A stretch of 32,434 nucleotides of DNA from Paeniroseomonas aquatica (GTDB taxonomy: Bacteria; Pseudomonadota; Alphaproteobacteria; Acetobacterales; Acetobacteraceae), in assembly GCF_030409335.1 (NCBI RefSeq), contig NZ_JAUFPN010000201.1:1-32434 (forward strand). Direction: 5' to 3'. Below, one piece after another: positions 7,848-16,925 of this stretch; the first letter of the stretch is position 1, and each line of letters begins with the position of its first letter. The position numbers and the translations under genes were made by a program. The notes under the pieces are model-generated. The model was not told the origin of the DNA, did no database searches, and saw nothing but the letters and a program-made list of their open reading frames with translations.

Positions 7848-7912
7848 CTTCGTGGTTTCTTCACCTCGATGGTGGATTCTGAGGCTCTCCTGTTCCTGAC
7901 CGGATACGATCC

Positions 7913-9634
7913 ATGGCTGATCCGCTGTTCCACGCATCCCCACGCCCGGCCGCCCCAGGCTGGCGCGGCCTGGCGCCACGCCTGCTGGCGGTGGTCGCGC
8001 TGCTCGCGGCCGTCGCCGCCTCGCTCAGCTTCATGGCCGACCGGCTGCTGGTCGCCGAGCATGACCGGCTGCGCGGCACCGAGCAGCGGGGCGCCCGCCT
8101 CAACGCCCTCGGCCGCGCCGGCACCGAGATCCTGGCCTTCGTCCGCGCCACCGAATTCCTGCCGATCGCGCTCACCCCGGACGACCGCCGGAGCTGGGAG
8201 GCCTCGGCGGCGGAGCATCTGGCCCTGGTCGAGGAACGGCTGCGGCATTTCACCGCCACCATCGTCGCCGCGGACAACCGGGCGGACCTCGCCGCGACGC
8301 AGGGGATGCTGGACCGCTACAAGCCGCAGTACGCCGCGGTGCTGGAGCAGTCGCGCGGCGGGCGGCTGGACGCGGCCGGCGCCACCGCCGTCGCCGCGGC
8401 ACCCATGGCGCAGGAAATGATCGCCGCGGTGCGCCGGATGGAGGACCGGATCACCGCGGTGAACGCGCAGGAGGCCCGCAATTCGGATCAGGCGATCGCC
8501 GACGCGCGCTTCTGGCTGACGCTGGTGACCGGGCTCGGCATCCTCGGCGGCGGCGGGCTGGCCCTGTTCCTGGTGCTCCAGGGGGTCACCGGTCCGCTCG
8601 GCCGGCTGAGCACCGTCGCGGATGCGCTGGCCGCCGGCCGGATCGACGCGACGACGCCCGAGATCGGCCGGCGCGACGAGGTCGGCGCCATCGCCCGCGG
8701 GCTCGAGGCGCTGCGCGGCTCGGCGCAGCGGGCGCGCAGCCTCGAGGCGGAGGCGGCGGCGCTGCGCCAGGCGACGGAGGCGACGCAGCGGGACGGCCGG
8801 CGGGCCCTGGCCGCGCGGGTGGAGGCCCAGCTCGGCGCCGTGGTGCAGACCCTGGCGGGCTCGGCGCAGACGCTCGAGGCCAATATCGGCACCCTCGGCG
8901 CCACCGCCGAGGACACCACCCTGCGGGCCACCTCGGTTGCCAACGCGGCGGGGCTGGCCACCGGCAACGTCCAGACCGTGGCCGCCGCGGCGGAGGAGCT
9001 CGCCGCCTCGGTCGGCGAGATCACCCGGCAGGTGGCCCAGGCCGCCCAGGTGGCGCGCCAGGCGGTGCAGGAAGCCGGGGCCGCGGATGCCACCGTGGCC
9101 GGCCTGTCGGAGGCGGCGCAGCGGATCGGCGACGTCGTGCAGCTCATCGGCGACATCGCCGGCCAGACCAACCTGCTGGCGCTGAACGCAACCATCGAGG
9201 CGGCGCGGGCCGGGGAAGCCGGCAAGGGTTTCGCCGTGGTGGCGAGCGAGGTCAAGGCGCTGGCCGGGCAGACCGCCAAGGCGACCGAGGAGATCAGCCA
9301 GCAGATCACCGCCATCCAGGAGGCGACCGGCCGCGCCGTGCAGTCGATCCGCGGCATCGCCGGGGTGGTCGGGCAGGTCGACCAGATCGCCGCCACCATC
9401 GCCGCGGCGGTGGAGGAACAGGGGGCGGCGACGCGCGAGATCGCCCGCAACGTGGGCGAGGCGGCACGCGGCACGGAGGAGGTCTCCGCCAACATCGACC
9501 ATGTCAGCAGCGGCATGGCCGATACCGCGGCCGCCCTGGCGGCGATGCGGCGGACCACGGGGCAGGTGACCGCGCAGGGCGCGACGCTGCGGAGCGAGCT
9601 GGACGGGCTGCTGCAGGGCCTGCGGGCGGCCTGA
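7913..9634 (+). CDS. Methyl-accepting chemotaxis protein
   Basis: A 573-residue transmembrane chemoreceptor. Membrane helix 1 is at about residues 22-42, followed by a helical periplasmic sensor region (about 45-198) and helix 2 at about 200-222. A HAMP domain follows (to about 275, with [16 protein letters not shown]), then a long coiled-coil signalling domain. The kinase-contact tip, [20 protein letters not shown], lies at about residues 412-431 and is well conserved, followed by [15 protein letters not shown]. The receptor should signal through CheA/CheW, neither of which is in the window. The C-terminus ends LLQGLRAA, so there is no CheR/CheB-tethering pentapeptide. The ligand is unknown; the four-helix-like sensor suggests a small molecule. 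The ribosome site before ATG 7913 is weak. Confidence 0.92.
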   Translation: MADPLFHASPRPAAPGWRGLAPRLLAVVALLAAVAASLSFMADRLLVAEHDRLRGTEQRGARLNALGRAGTEILAFVRATEFLPIALTPDDRRSWEASAAEHLALVEERLRHFTATIVAADNRADLAATQGMLDRYKPQYAAVLEQSRGGRLDAAGATAVAAAPMAQEMIAAVRRMEDRITAVNAQEARNSDQAIADARFWLTLVTGLGILGGGGLALFLVLQGVTGPLGRLSTVADALAAGRIDATTPEIGRRDEVGAIARGLEALRGSAQRARSLEAEAAALRQATEATQRDGRRALAARVEAQLGAVVQTLAGSAQTLEANIGTLGATAEDTTLRATSVANAAGLATGNVQTVAAAAEELAASVGEITRQVAQAAQVARQAVQEAGAADATVAGLSEAAQRIGDVVQLIGDIAGQTNLLALNATIEAARAGEAGKGFAVVASEVKALAGQTAKATEEISQQITAIQEATGRAVQSIRGIAGVVGQVDQIAATIAAAVEEQGAATREIARNVGEAARGTEEVSANIDHVSSGMADTAAALAAMRRTTGQVTAQGATLRSELDGLLQGLRAA

Positions 9635-9643
9635 GCCGCCCGC
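9622..9643. terminator. Compact hairpin with a stop codon in its loop, between convergent genes
   Basis: GCGGGCGGC (9622-9630) and GCCGCCCGC (9635-9643) are perfect complements around the loop CTGA, which contains the chemoreceptor stop codon. It lies within the last bases of that gene and the 23-base gap before the convergent lptD stop. There is no T-run, so a bidirectional or Rho-assisted terminator is the most I would claim. Confidence 0.5.
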
Positions 9644-9657
9644 CTCCCGCGGCCGGG

Positions 9658-12060
9658 TCAGATCGCCCGGAAGAAGTACTCGCCCAGCGTCTTGAAGCCG
9701 AGCCGGAACAGCACGACGGTATTCGCCGCATAGAGGCTGCTGGTCGACGGGTCCTGGGCGAAGCGCTTGATGAAGCGCCCCTCGAAGATGAAGCACTCAT
9801 CCTCGTAGCCCGCGGCGCCCTGCAGCAGCACGGCGCGGCCGAGGCTGAGGTCGTACTTGCCGTGCAGGGAGGCATGCCAGTACTGGCCGAGCTTGGCGGT
9901 GAAGCCGGCGCCGACCTCGTCGCGCGAGCGCAGCGGGGTCAGGTAGGGCAACGGCGGCGAGAAGAGGTAGCCCGCCGTCAGCGTCACCTTGCCGAGGCTG
10001 AGGTTGGCGGTGGCATCGACCATCCGCCGCTCGGTGATGTTCTCGCCGTCCAGCCGGATGCGGCCGGTGGTGTTGAACCAGGGGGTCGGCGAGACCCGCA
10101 GCCGGGCGACGTAGTCCGAGGCCCGGCGCTCGAGGCCGGAGCCGAGGTAGGGGCTGGAGATCTGGTCGTCGAGCCGGAAGGACCGGCCGACCAGGCCCTC
10201 GACCTGGCCGCCGTTGGGGAAGTCCCAGGCGCCGCGCAGTGCGGTGTCGACCCGGGTGCCGCCTTCCTGGCGGTCGCGCCCGGTGTAGCGGTTCAGCGCG
10301 AACAGGTTGGCATCGGTGAATTCGAAGTCGATGCTGTCCTCGTTCGGGACATGGCTCTGCGGCCCGCTGCGCGGCCCGGTGACGAGCTGGACCCGCGGCT
10401 CGATGGTCTGGCTGCCCCAGGTGCCGGCGGAGCGGACGAAGGGCATCCGCCAGTCGACCGCGGCGCGGATGTTGCCGATCGCCTGGCTGCCGTTGGCGTC
10501 CGGCAGCAGGGTCGGCGGCTCCTGCAGCCCCTGCGACCGGTAGGCCAGTGCGTCGCCCTGCAGCTTGAAGGTCCAGAGCCCGCCGAGGCGGTCCGTCTCC
10601 GGCCGCTGCCAGGAGGCGCGGGTCGCCAGCCGCTGGGTCGAGCTGCCGATGTCGCGGGAGATGCCGAGCAGCCCGGCGTCCATGGTCAGGAAGCCGCCGA
10701 GGTACTTCCCGCGCGGCGCATGCTCGACATAGGCGTTCGGCAGCACGTAGGGAATCTGCCGGGTGTCGTCGAGGCTGCGCAGGCCCTGGTAGGCCCGGGC
10801 GTCGATGCGGGCATAGGTGGTGGTATCCCAGAAGCCCTCGAGATAGGCCTGGCTGGTCAGCACCCGGCGGTATTCGTAGCGGAAGGTCCGCAGGTAGAGC
10901 TCGCTGCTGGCGCGGTTCAGGTCGAAGCCGGCCCGCCAGTGCTCATCGAGGTTGAAGCGCCCCTTGAGGAAGATGTGCCCGGCCAACTCCTCCTTGCCGC
11001 CGGTGTCCCGGCCGTTGAAGCCGCCGATCGAGGCGGTGCCGCTCACCTCGCCGAAATTGAACAGCTTGCGGTACTCGAAGCCGAGGTTCGGGTACTGCCG
11101 GGTCGAGGTGATCGGCACCACGGTAAGGTCGGAGCTGTCGTCGATCGCCCAGAAATAGGGCGTCTCGACGAAGGCGCCGAGGAAGCGGGTATAGCCCAGC
11201 GTCGGGAACAGGAAGCCCGAGGCGCGCGGCGCGCCCGGATCCGGATGCGAGAGGTAGGGCGTGTAGAGCACCGGCCAGCCGCCGAGCCGCACCGTCGCGT
11301 CCCGGTAGGTGATGCGCTGGCTGTTCTTGTCCTGCACCGCCCGGCGGGCCTCGACCTGCCAGAGCGGCGGCCGGTTCGGATCCTCGGGGCAGAGGTCGCA
11401 GGAGGAATAGACCACCCGCGACAGCTCGTTGACCATGCCGCCGGTGCGCCGGGCGCCATTCGCGGCCATGCGGCCATTGGCCGCGAGCAGGGCGCGGACG
11501 CCCTCCAGCACGCCGTCGCGGAAGCGGTCCTTCAGCTCGGCCTCCTCGGCGAACATCACCGTGCCGTCGGGCTCGAGCAGCTGGACGTTGCCGCGGGCGG
11601 TGGCGACGCCGGTGTTGCGGTCGTAGGTGAACTGATCGGCGCGCATCAGGCGGTCGCCCTGCCAGGCCTCGACCCGGCCGCGGGCCGAGACCAGGCCGCG
11701 CTCGCGGTCGTACTCCACCTCCTCGGCGGTGAAGGTCACCGGCGCGTTGGGGTCGGCCGGGGCGCCGCCGGGCGCCGCCATGCCGCCGAAGCTGCCGCCG
11801 CGGCCGGAGGCCGGCCCGGGCGAGCCCATCGGCCGCATCGGGGTCGGCTCCAGCGGCGTGACGCTGGGCGCATCCATCTGCGCCCGCAACGGGGCGGCGG
11901 GGGCCAGCACCAGCACCAGGGCGGCGCCCGCCACCACCGCCGGCCGCCACCGGCGCCGGGCGGGGCCCGTCACCGGGCCCGCCCCGGGGCGCGGCCGCGG
12001 TTCGGATCGCCGCACAGGGCCAGGATCGGCCGCCTGCAGGTGCTCGGTGCGGTCGCTCAT
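9658..12060 (-). CDS. lptD: LPS-assembly outer-membrane protein LptD
   Basis: An 800-residue protein that inserts lipopolysaccharide into the outer leaflet of the outer membrane together with LptE. The OstA/LptA-like jellyroll is at about residues 107-190 (VTFTAEEVEYDRERGLVSARG). A Cys pair, SCDLCPEDP (221 and 224), opens the conserved barrel region that includes ITYRDATVRLGGWPVLYTPY. The remainder is a beta-barrel ending in EYFFRAI, with the terminal hydrophobic pattern of outer-membrane proteins. About 40 Pro/Arg-rich residues precede the signal core (residues 41-58), longer than usual, so a downstream start cannot be excluded. Its ATG overlaps the lptG stop as ATGA (12057-12060). The surA-pdxA-rsmA genes that often follow lptD are absent. 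Confidence 0.93.
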   Translation of the reverse strand: MSDRTEHLQAADPGPVRRSEPRPRPGAGPVTGPARRRWRPAVVAGAALVLVLAPAAPLRAQMDAPSVTPLEPTPMRPMGSPGPASGRGGSFGGMAAPGGAPADPNAPVTFTAEEVEYDRERGLVSARGRVEAWQGDRLMRADQFTYDRNTGVATARGNVQLLEPDGTVMFAEEAELKDRFRDGVLEGVRALLAANGRMAANGARRTGGMVNELSRVVYSSCDLCPEDPNRPPLWQVEARRAVQDKNSQRITYRDATVRLGGWPVLYTPYLSHPDPGAPRASGFLFPTLGYTRFLGAFVETPYFWAIDDSSDLTVVPITSTRQYPNLGFEYRKLFNFGEVSGTASIGGFNGRDTGGKEELAGHIFLKGRFNLDEHWRAGFDLNRASSELYLRTFRYEYRRVLTSQAYLEGFWDTTTYARIDARAYQGLRSLDDTRQIPYVLPNAYVEHAPRGKYLGGFLTMDAGLLGISRDIGSSTQRLATRASWQRPETDRLGGLWTFKLQGDALAYRSQGLQEPPTLLPDANGSQAIGNIRAAVDWRMPFVRSAGTWGSQTIEPRVQLVTGPRSGPQSHVPNEDSIDFEFTDANLFALNRYTGRDRQEGGTRVDTALRGAWDFPNGGQVEGLVGRSFRLDDQISSPYLGSGLERRASDYVARLRVSPTPWFNTTGRIRLDGENITERRMVDATANLSLGKVTLTAGYLFSPPLPYLTPLRSRDEVGAGFTAKLGQYWHASLHGKYDLSLGRAVLLQGAAGYEDECFIFEGRFIKRFAQDPSTSSLYAANTVVLFRLGFKTLGEYFFRAI

Positions 12061-13181
12061 CCATCCTCCAGATGCAGCAGCAGGGCCAGGGCCAGCAACA
12101 GGCCGGCGATGGTCGGCGCCCAGGCGGCGAGGTAGACCGGCAGGGTGCCGGCTTCCCCGAATTCATTGGCGACCTTGTCCAGCACGAACAACGCGAAGCC
12201 GGCGGCGACGCCGGCGCCGATCATCTGCGCCACGCCACCGCGGCGGGAGGATCGCATAGAAAATGCCGCCGCCAATAGCGCCATGGCGGCGGCCAGCAGC
12301 GGCAGCGACAGCAGGCTCTGGAAATGCAGCCGGTGCCGCACCGCGGAGAAGCCGGCGGCCTCCAGCACGGTGATGAAGCCCGGCAGCGCCCAGACCGAGA
12401 GGGTATCCGGCGAGGCGAAGCTGTTCTCGATCCGGTCGGGGGTGAGCTCGGTCGGGAAGGTCAGGGTCTGCTTCGGCCCGGCGCTGCGGTCGGCGTTGAA
12501 GGTGACCGCCTCGGACAGCACCCAGCGGCCGGGCAGCAGCCGGGCCTCGGGCGATTCGATGCGGGCCAGCGGCCGGTCCGCCTCCGACAGCCGCCAGAGG
12601 GTCACGTCGGTCATGCTGAATCCGGGGCCGCGCCCCTCGCCCCGGTCGGACAGCGGCCGGCCGGAGAGGATGGCGACCCCCTGCTCCTCCAGCCCGCGAT
12701 CGGCCTGGCGCAGCCAGAGCCGGCCGCCGGCGAGCGCGGTGAGCCCGGCGCTGGCCCGCAGGTAGGCGTAGTCCAGCCGCTCGGCCCGGGCCAGCATGGC
12801 CGAGGAGAGCGGCGAGATGGCGGCGGTGCCGAGCCCGCCGAACAGCAGCGCCACCACCACCGGGCCGGACAGGAAACCCCAGGCCGAGATCCCCGCCGCC
12901 CGCGCCACCACCAGCTCGGAGGACCGGGTCAGCCGCCAGAAGGCCAGCAGCCCGCCGAGCAGGATGGCGAAGGGCAGGATCTGCAGCGCGACGAAGGGCA
13001 GCCGGAGGCCGGCGATCGTCGCCACCAGGGCGAAGCCGGCATCCGGCCGGGTCGCCGCCCGGCGCAGCAGCTCGATGAAGTCGAACAGGCTGACCAGCAG
13101 GGTCAGCCCCGCCAGCATGGCGAAGGTGGCGCCGAGGAAGCGCCGCGCGACGTAGCGCGCGAGGGTTGCCGCCAGGATCAT
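12057..13181 (-). CDS. lptG: LPS export ABC transporter permease LptG
   Basis: A 374-residue inner-membrane permease of the YjgP/YjgQ family, half of the LptB2FG complex that extracts LPS. It begins ILAATLARYVARRFLGATF with amphipathic and first membrane helices. Two more helices follow by about residue 120, then a periplasmic jellyroll domain (about 125-270), then three C-terminal helices including FALFVLDKVANEFGEAGTLP, typical of LptG. Both ends overlap neighbours by four bases (ATGA at 13178-13181 and 12057-12060), so lptF, lptG and lptD should be co-translated. I assign it as LptG rather than LptF from its second position and the C-terminal signature. lptA, lptB and lptC are not in the window. 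Confidence 0.92.
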   Translation of the reverse strand: MILAATLARYVARRFLGATFAMLAGLTLLVSLFDFIELLRRAATRPDAGFALVATIAGLRLPFVALQILPFAILLGGLLAFWRLTRSSELVVARAAGISAWGFLSGPVVVALLFGGLGTAAISPLSSAMLARAERLDYAYLRASAGLTALAGGRLWLRQADRGLEEQGVAILSGRPLSDRGEGRGPGFSMTDVTLWRLSEADRPLARIESPEARLLPGRWVLSEAVTFNADRSAGPKQTLTFPTELTPDRIENSFASPDTLSVWALPGFITVLEAAGFSAVRHRLHFQSLLSLPLLAAAMALLAAAFSMRSSRRGGVAQMIGAGVAAGFALFVLDKVANEFGEAGTLPVYLAAWAPTIAGLLLALALLLHLEDG

Positions 13182-14368
13182 GGCGACGGGGCCGAGGCGG
13201 CATCCGGCGCCGGCAGGCGTGGCCGCCGGGTGAAGAGTCCCTGCACCCAGGCCGGCAGGCCGGAGATGACCCAGGCGGCCAGCATTCCCGGCAGCAGCGC
13301 ATTCACCCAGATCAGCGGGATCACCCGGGACTGCCGGGCGGCGAGGTTGCCGATGGTCAGCCCGACCGCCAGCAGCACCACCACGACCAGGATGCCGGTG
13401 AAGAGCCGCAGGCCGCCGCCATGGCGGCGGAACTGTCCGGTCAGCGCGGTCGCCAGCGCCACCAGCCCGAAGGTCAGGGCGTTCAGGGGACCGGCCAGCC
13501 GCTGATGCGCCTCGGCCAGGAAGCGCTTGAGGTCGCGGTCGGGGACGCGCTCGGCCGGATCGGGGTGGAAGAGCTCATCCAGCGTGCGTTCCTGGGCGTT
13601 GCGGTAGCGGTTCTCCTCCGACCGGGAGGCGCGGGCGAGGTCGACGCTGTTCTCGCTGAAGGAGAGCACGGTCAGCCGGCTGCCCGGTGCGGTCCCGGGC
13701 GGCGAGCCCGGCGGCGGCGGCACCCGCTCCACCTGCTGACGCTGGCCGTTCTCGAGGGTGACGCGGGGTCCGTTGGGGCCGGGGGTGATGCGCCCGGCCT
13801 CGGCGAGGATGGTGACCGGGGCGCCGGCCTCGCGCGCGTCATGCACCAGGATGCCGCGCAGCGTGCCGTCCCGGTCGCGATAGCGGGCATAGACGGTGAG
13901 GTCGTCGCCGACCGAGCTGAACACCCCTTCCTGGAGCAGGATGGCGGCGAGCTGGTTGCGGATCTCGAACTGCCAGGCCCGGAAGGCGGCCTGGCTGGCC
14001 GGCACCAGCCAGAGGTTCAGGGCGTAGCAGAGCACCACGACGCCCCCGGCGAGCGCCAGCGCCGGCCGTGCCAGCCGCCACTGCGACAGGCCGGCGGCCC
14101 GCATCACCACCAGCTCACGGTCGGAATCCAGCCGGACATAGACGAAGAGGCAGACGACGAAGGTGGTGATCGGCAGGATCACCGCGAAGAAGCTGGGCAG
14201 CAGCAGCCCTGTCAGCTCGATGAAGACGAGGAAGGACAGGCCGCGATCCAGCACGAGCTCGATGAAGCGCAGCGACTGCGTCAGCCAGACCAGCGCGGCC
14301 AGGCCGATGGTGACGGCCAGGAGCGCGACGGCCAGCTGGCGAAAGATGTATCGGTCGAGGCGGGTCAT
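13178..14368 (-). CDS. lptF: LPS export ABC transporter permease LptF
   Basis: A 396-residue YjgP/YjgQ-family permease and first gene of the lptF-lptG-lptD operon. The N-terminus MTRLDRYIFRQLAVALL has the RYIFRQL signature of LptF. DSDRELVVMRAAGLSQWRLA in the first cytoplasmic loop is the coupling region that contacts LptB. A periplasmic domain (about 130-275) is followed by three helices and a short Pro/Ser-rich tail. Partners are LptG and the LptB ATPase. The promoter should lie in the 145 bases upstream, shared with the 3' end of the FAD dehydrogenase gene, where the main visible structure is the hairpin at 14471-14503. The start is supported by the conserved N-terminus. Confidence 0.93.
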   Translation of the reverse strand: MTRLDRYIFRQLAVALLAVTIGLAALVWLTQSLRFIELVLDRGLSFLVFIELTGLLLPSFFAVILPITTFVVCLFVYVRLDSDRELVVMRAAGLSQWRLARPALALAGGVVVLCYALNLWLVPASQAAFRAWQFEIRNQLAAILLQEGVFSSVGDDLTVYARYRDRDGTLRGILVHDAREAGAPVTILAEAGRITPGPNGPRVTLENGQRQQVERVPPPPGSPPGTAPGSRLTVLSFSENSVDLARASRSEENRYRNAQERTLDELFHPDPAERVPDRDLKRFLAEAHQRLAGPLNALTFGLVALATALTGQFRRHGGGLRLFTGILVVVVLLAVGLTIGNLAARQSRVIPLIWVNALLPGMLAAWVISGLPAWVQGLFTRRPRLPAPDAASAPSP

Positions 14369-14470
14369 TCCGGGGTCATGCTGCTGCGGCGCGCACCCTA
14401 GACGCTGGCGGCCCCGGGTCCAAGCGCCGGGGGGCCACGGATCGGCCGGATCGGAGGCCGCGGCCCGGCT

Positions 14471-14503
14471 GCGGCGGTGGCCGGCCCGCCCGGCCGGCGC
14501 CGC
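14471..14503 (-). terminator. Stable GC hairpin after the FAD dehydrogenase gene
   Basis: Outer arms GCGGCG (14471-14476) and CGCCGC (14498-14503) and inner arms GGCCGG (14479-14484) and CCGGCC (14490-14495) pair around a five-base loop, with a two-by-two internal mismatch. It starts 10 bases beyond the stop at 14514 on the minus strand. It has no T-run, so the terminator call is tentative. Confidence 0.4.
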
Positions 14504-14513
14504 CGGACCGCCC

Positions 14514-15935
14514 TCAGGGCAGGACCTTGCCCGGGTTCATGAGGCCGCGCGGGTCGATCGCCGCCTTGATCCGCTGCATGACCTCGAGCTCGGCGCCGCC
14601 GCGCCAATCCTCCATCATGTCGGTCTTCAGCCGGCCGATGCCGTGCTCGGCGCTGAAGCTGCCGCCGAGGTCGCGGACCACGGCGTTCACCGTCTCCATG
14701 ATGTCGTGGCTGCGGGCGAGGAAGGCGGCGGGGTCCATCCCGGGCGGCTGCTGCAGGTTCATGTGGATGTTGCCGTCGCCCATGTGGCCGAAGGGAACCG
14801 GGCGGATGCCGGGGATGAGCCGGCGGCAGGCCTCGGAGGCCCGGCGGATCAGCTCCGGGGTCTTCGAGACCGGCACCGAGACGTCGTTCTTCACGGAGGC
14901 CCCTTCCCGCTTCTGCGCCTCCGGGTGCTCCTCGCGGATGCGCCAGATGGCGGCGCGCTGGGCCTCGCTCTCGCCGATCGCGGCGTCCAGCACCTCCCCG
15001 GCCTCCAGCGCTTCCTCCAGCACCGCCTCCATCAGGGCGCGCAGGCCGGCATCCGGGCGGGAGGAGGCGAGGTCGACCAGCACGACATGGTCGCCAGGCT
15101 CGGCCAGCGGGACCTGGCCGCCCTCGATGAAGCGGGCATAGAAGCCGACGCCGGTGCCCGACATGTACTCGAAGGCCCGCACCGCGGTCTCGTCGCGGTC
15201 GCGGAAGCGGCGGAACAGGGACAGGGCCGCCTCCTCGTCCCGCACCGCGCAGAGCGCCACCTCGTTCTCCCGCGGCCGGGCAAAGAGCCGCAGCACCGCG
15301 GCGGTGATGAAGCCGAGCGTGCCCTCGGCGCCGACGAAGAGGTGCCGCAGCGCATAGCCGGTATTGTCCTTCCGCAGCCGGCGCAGGCCGTTCCAGACCT
15401 GCCCGTCCGGCAGCACCACTTCCAGGCCCAGCATCAACTCCCGCGCGTTGCCGTAGCGGACGGTGGTGTTGCCGCCGGCATTGGTCGACAGCACGCCGCC
15501 GATGGTCGCCGTGCCCTCGCCGCCGAAGCTCAGCGGGAAGAGGCAGCCGGCTTCCATCGCCACGTCCTGCGCCGCCTTGACGACGACCCCGGCCTCGGCG
15601 GTCATGGTCATGTCGAGCGGGTCGATGTCGCGCACCCGGTTCAGCCGGGCCAGCGAGACGACCATCTGCCGGCCGCCCTCGTCCGGGATGGCGCCGCCGA
15701 CCATGGAGGTATTGCCGCCCTGGGGGACCAGCGGCTGTCCGGCCGCGGCGCAGAGCTTCACCACCTCGGCCAGCTCGGCGGTGCTGCCGGGGCGCAGCAC
15801 GCAGGGGGTGCGGCCGGTGTAGAGCATGCGCCAGTCGGAGAGGTAGGGCGCCAGGTCGGCCGGGTCGGTCAGGATGCCGCGCGGGCCGAGCAGGGCCGAG
15901 AGGCGGTCGAGCAAGGGGGGCTGGATATCGGGCAT
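14514..15935 (-). CDS. FAD-linked 2-hydroxyacid dehydrogenase (GlcD / D-2-hydroxyglutarate dehydrogenase-like)
   Basis: A 473-residue cytoplasmic flavoprotein that should oxidise a D-2-hydroxyacid (lactate, glycolate or 2-hydroxyglutarate class) to the 2-oxoacid. The N-terminal FAD-binding PCMH fold shows VPQGGNTSMVGGAIP and FGGEGTATIGGVLSTNAGG. The C-terminal FAD-oxidase domain has the metal/substrate-site motif GHMGDGNIHMNL (His384, His391) and SAEHGIGR (428-435), then NPGKVLP at the end. Length and motifs fit stand-alone D-lactate/D-2-hydroxyglutarate dehydrogenases better than the three-subunit GlcDEF, as no glcE or glcF follows. AGGA precedes the ATG by about nine bases. It lies 34 bases downstream of the hydrolase gene, probably in one transcript. 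The exact substrate cannot be told. Confidence 0.9.
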   Translation of the reverse strand: MPDIQPPLLDRLSALLGPRGILTDPADLAPYLSDWRMLYTGRTPCVLRPGSTAELAEVVKLCAAAGQPLVPQGGNTSMVGGAIPDEGGRQMVVSLARLNRVRDIDPLDMTMTAEAGVVVKAAQDVAMEAGCLFPLSFGGEGTATIGGVLSTNAGGNTTVRYGNARELMLGLEVVLPDGQVWNGLRRLRKDNTGYALRHLFVGAEGTLGFITAAVLRLFARPRENEVALCAVRDEEAALSLFRRFRDRDETAVRAFEYMSGTGVGFYARFIEGGQVPLAEPGDHVVLVDLASSRPDAGLRALMEAVLEEALEAGEVLDAAIGESEAQRAAIWRIREEHPEAQKREGASVKNDVSVPVSKTPELIRRASEACRRLIPGIRPVPFGHMGDGNIHMNLQQPPGMDPAAFLARSHDIMETVNAVVRDLGGSFSAEHGIGRLKTDMMEDWRGGAELEVMQRIKAAIDPRGLMNPGKVLP

Positions 15936-15969
15936 GGGGCAAAATCCTGCGGATGGACGGGCAGGTCAA

Positions 15970-16824
15970 TCACAACGGGTGGCGGGCCAGGTGCGCCAGC
16001 AGCAGCCGGTTGACCACCTCCGGCCGCTGGTCCGGGGCGTAGTGGCCGACGCCGGGCAGGACCTCGAATTGATAGGGTGCCGTGACGAAATCCCGGGTGC
16101 CCTCGGCCGCCATCCGCCCCACCGTGTCGTCGGCATCGCCCCAGAGGAACAGCGTCGGCACGGTGACGGCACCGATCGGCCGGTGGACGGTGCCGCGGGC
16201 GCGATACCAGGCGAGCGCCGCGGCCATGGCGGCCGGATTGCCGATGACGCCCAGGTGCTTCGCCGTCGCCGCCGGCGGCACCCCCTGGGCGGCGTGGCGG
16301 GTGCGGAGCCAGGCGGCGTCGTCGGCCAGCAGCCTCGGCACCGCATCGGCCTCGAGGAAGGCCTTGTGGTGGCGGGAGCGGTACGGCTGCCCCGGGTCCT
16401 CGGCCAGGGCGCGGGCGAAGGCGCCGGGATGCGGGCGGGACAGCATGGTGAGGGAGCCGAGCCGCTCCGGGTGGCGGGCGGCGATCTCCCAGGCCAGGCT
16501 GCCGCCCCAGTCGTGCCCGACCAGGTGGAAGCGGCCCTGGTGGCCCAGCGCATCGGCCAGGGCGAGCGCATCGGCGATGAGCAGCTCGATGCCGTAGCGG
16601 GCGAAATCCATCGGGTCCGGCCGGGCGCCAGGGGAATAGCCCCGCTGGTTCGGCGCCGCGGCACGGAAGCCGGCGGCGGCCAGGGCCGGGAGCTGGGCAT
16701 CGTAGAGGTGCCGGGACACGCCGAAGCCGTGCAGCAGCAGCACCAGCGGCGCGGCCGGCTCGCCCGCGACCGAGACGTCGAAGACCAGCCCCGGGCCGGT
16801 TGCGACCTGTTGGGTGTCGATCAT
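15970..16824 (-). CDS. Alpha/beta hydrolase with aspartate nucleophile (epoxide hydrolase / haloacid dehalogenase-like)
   Basis: A 284-residue soluble hydrolase. LVLLLHGFGVS (27-37) gives the HG oxyanion motif and VGHDWGG (102-108) places Asp105 as nucleophile, followed by Trp106. LFLWGDADD (225-233) supplies the acid and GVGHYAPDQRP (258-268) the catalytic His261. The PNQRGYSPGARP segment and the Asp nucleophile are typical of the epoxide hydrolase and haloalkane/fluoroacetate dehalogenase group rather than Ser esterases. The residues that would separate these activities cannot be assigned safely by eye. It has no signal peptide. It is probably co-transcribed with the FAD dehydrogenase and diverges from the DUF2946 gene across about 100 bases. 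Confidence 0.88.
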   Translation of the reverse strand: MIDTQQVATGPGLVFDVSVAGEPAAPLVLLLHGFGVSRHLYDAQLPALAAAGFRAAAPNQRGYSPGARPDPMDFARYGIELLIADALALADALGHQGRFHLVGHDWGGSLAWEIAARHPERLGSLTMLSRPHPGAFARALAEDPGQPYRSRHHKAFLEADAVPRLLADDAAWLRTRHAAQGVPPAATAKHLGVIGNPAAMAAALAWYRARGTVHRPIGAVTVPTLFLWGDADDTVGRMAAEGTRDFVTAPYQFEVLPGVGHYAPDQRPEVVNRLLLAHLARHPL

Positions 16825-16925
16825 GGACGCATCGCCCTTGCTGCCCTGGCCGCGACCTGAGCATCGGCCCCCCGGGGACGCAAGGGTGGGATGACAGCCT
16901 GCGGCAAACCCGCCATAGCCACGCC

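Noticed and set aside
7861-8277. A minus-strand 138-codon frame opposite the chemoreceptor start
   Set aside because: Ser/Arg-rich antisense of the sensor domain, without a ribosome site or homology that I can see.
4421-9796. A continuous 1791-codon open frame on the minus strand
   Set aside because: Only its last ~733 codons are the phytochrome. The rest runs antisense to the chemoreceptor or out of frame through a Bug receptor, has Arg/Gly/His-rich shadow composition, and is open only because high GC removes stop codons.
9862-12135. A 757-codon plus-strand frame opposite lptD
   Set aside because: It is the antisense of a well-conserved gene, shows no motif, and has typical shadow composition.
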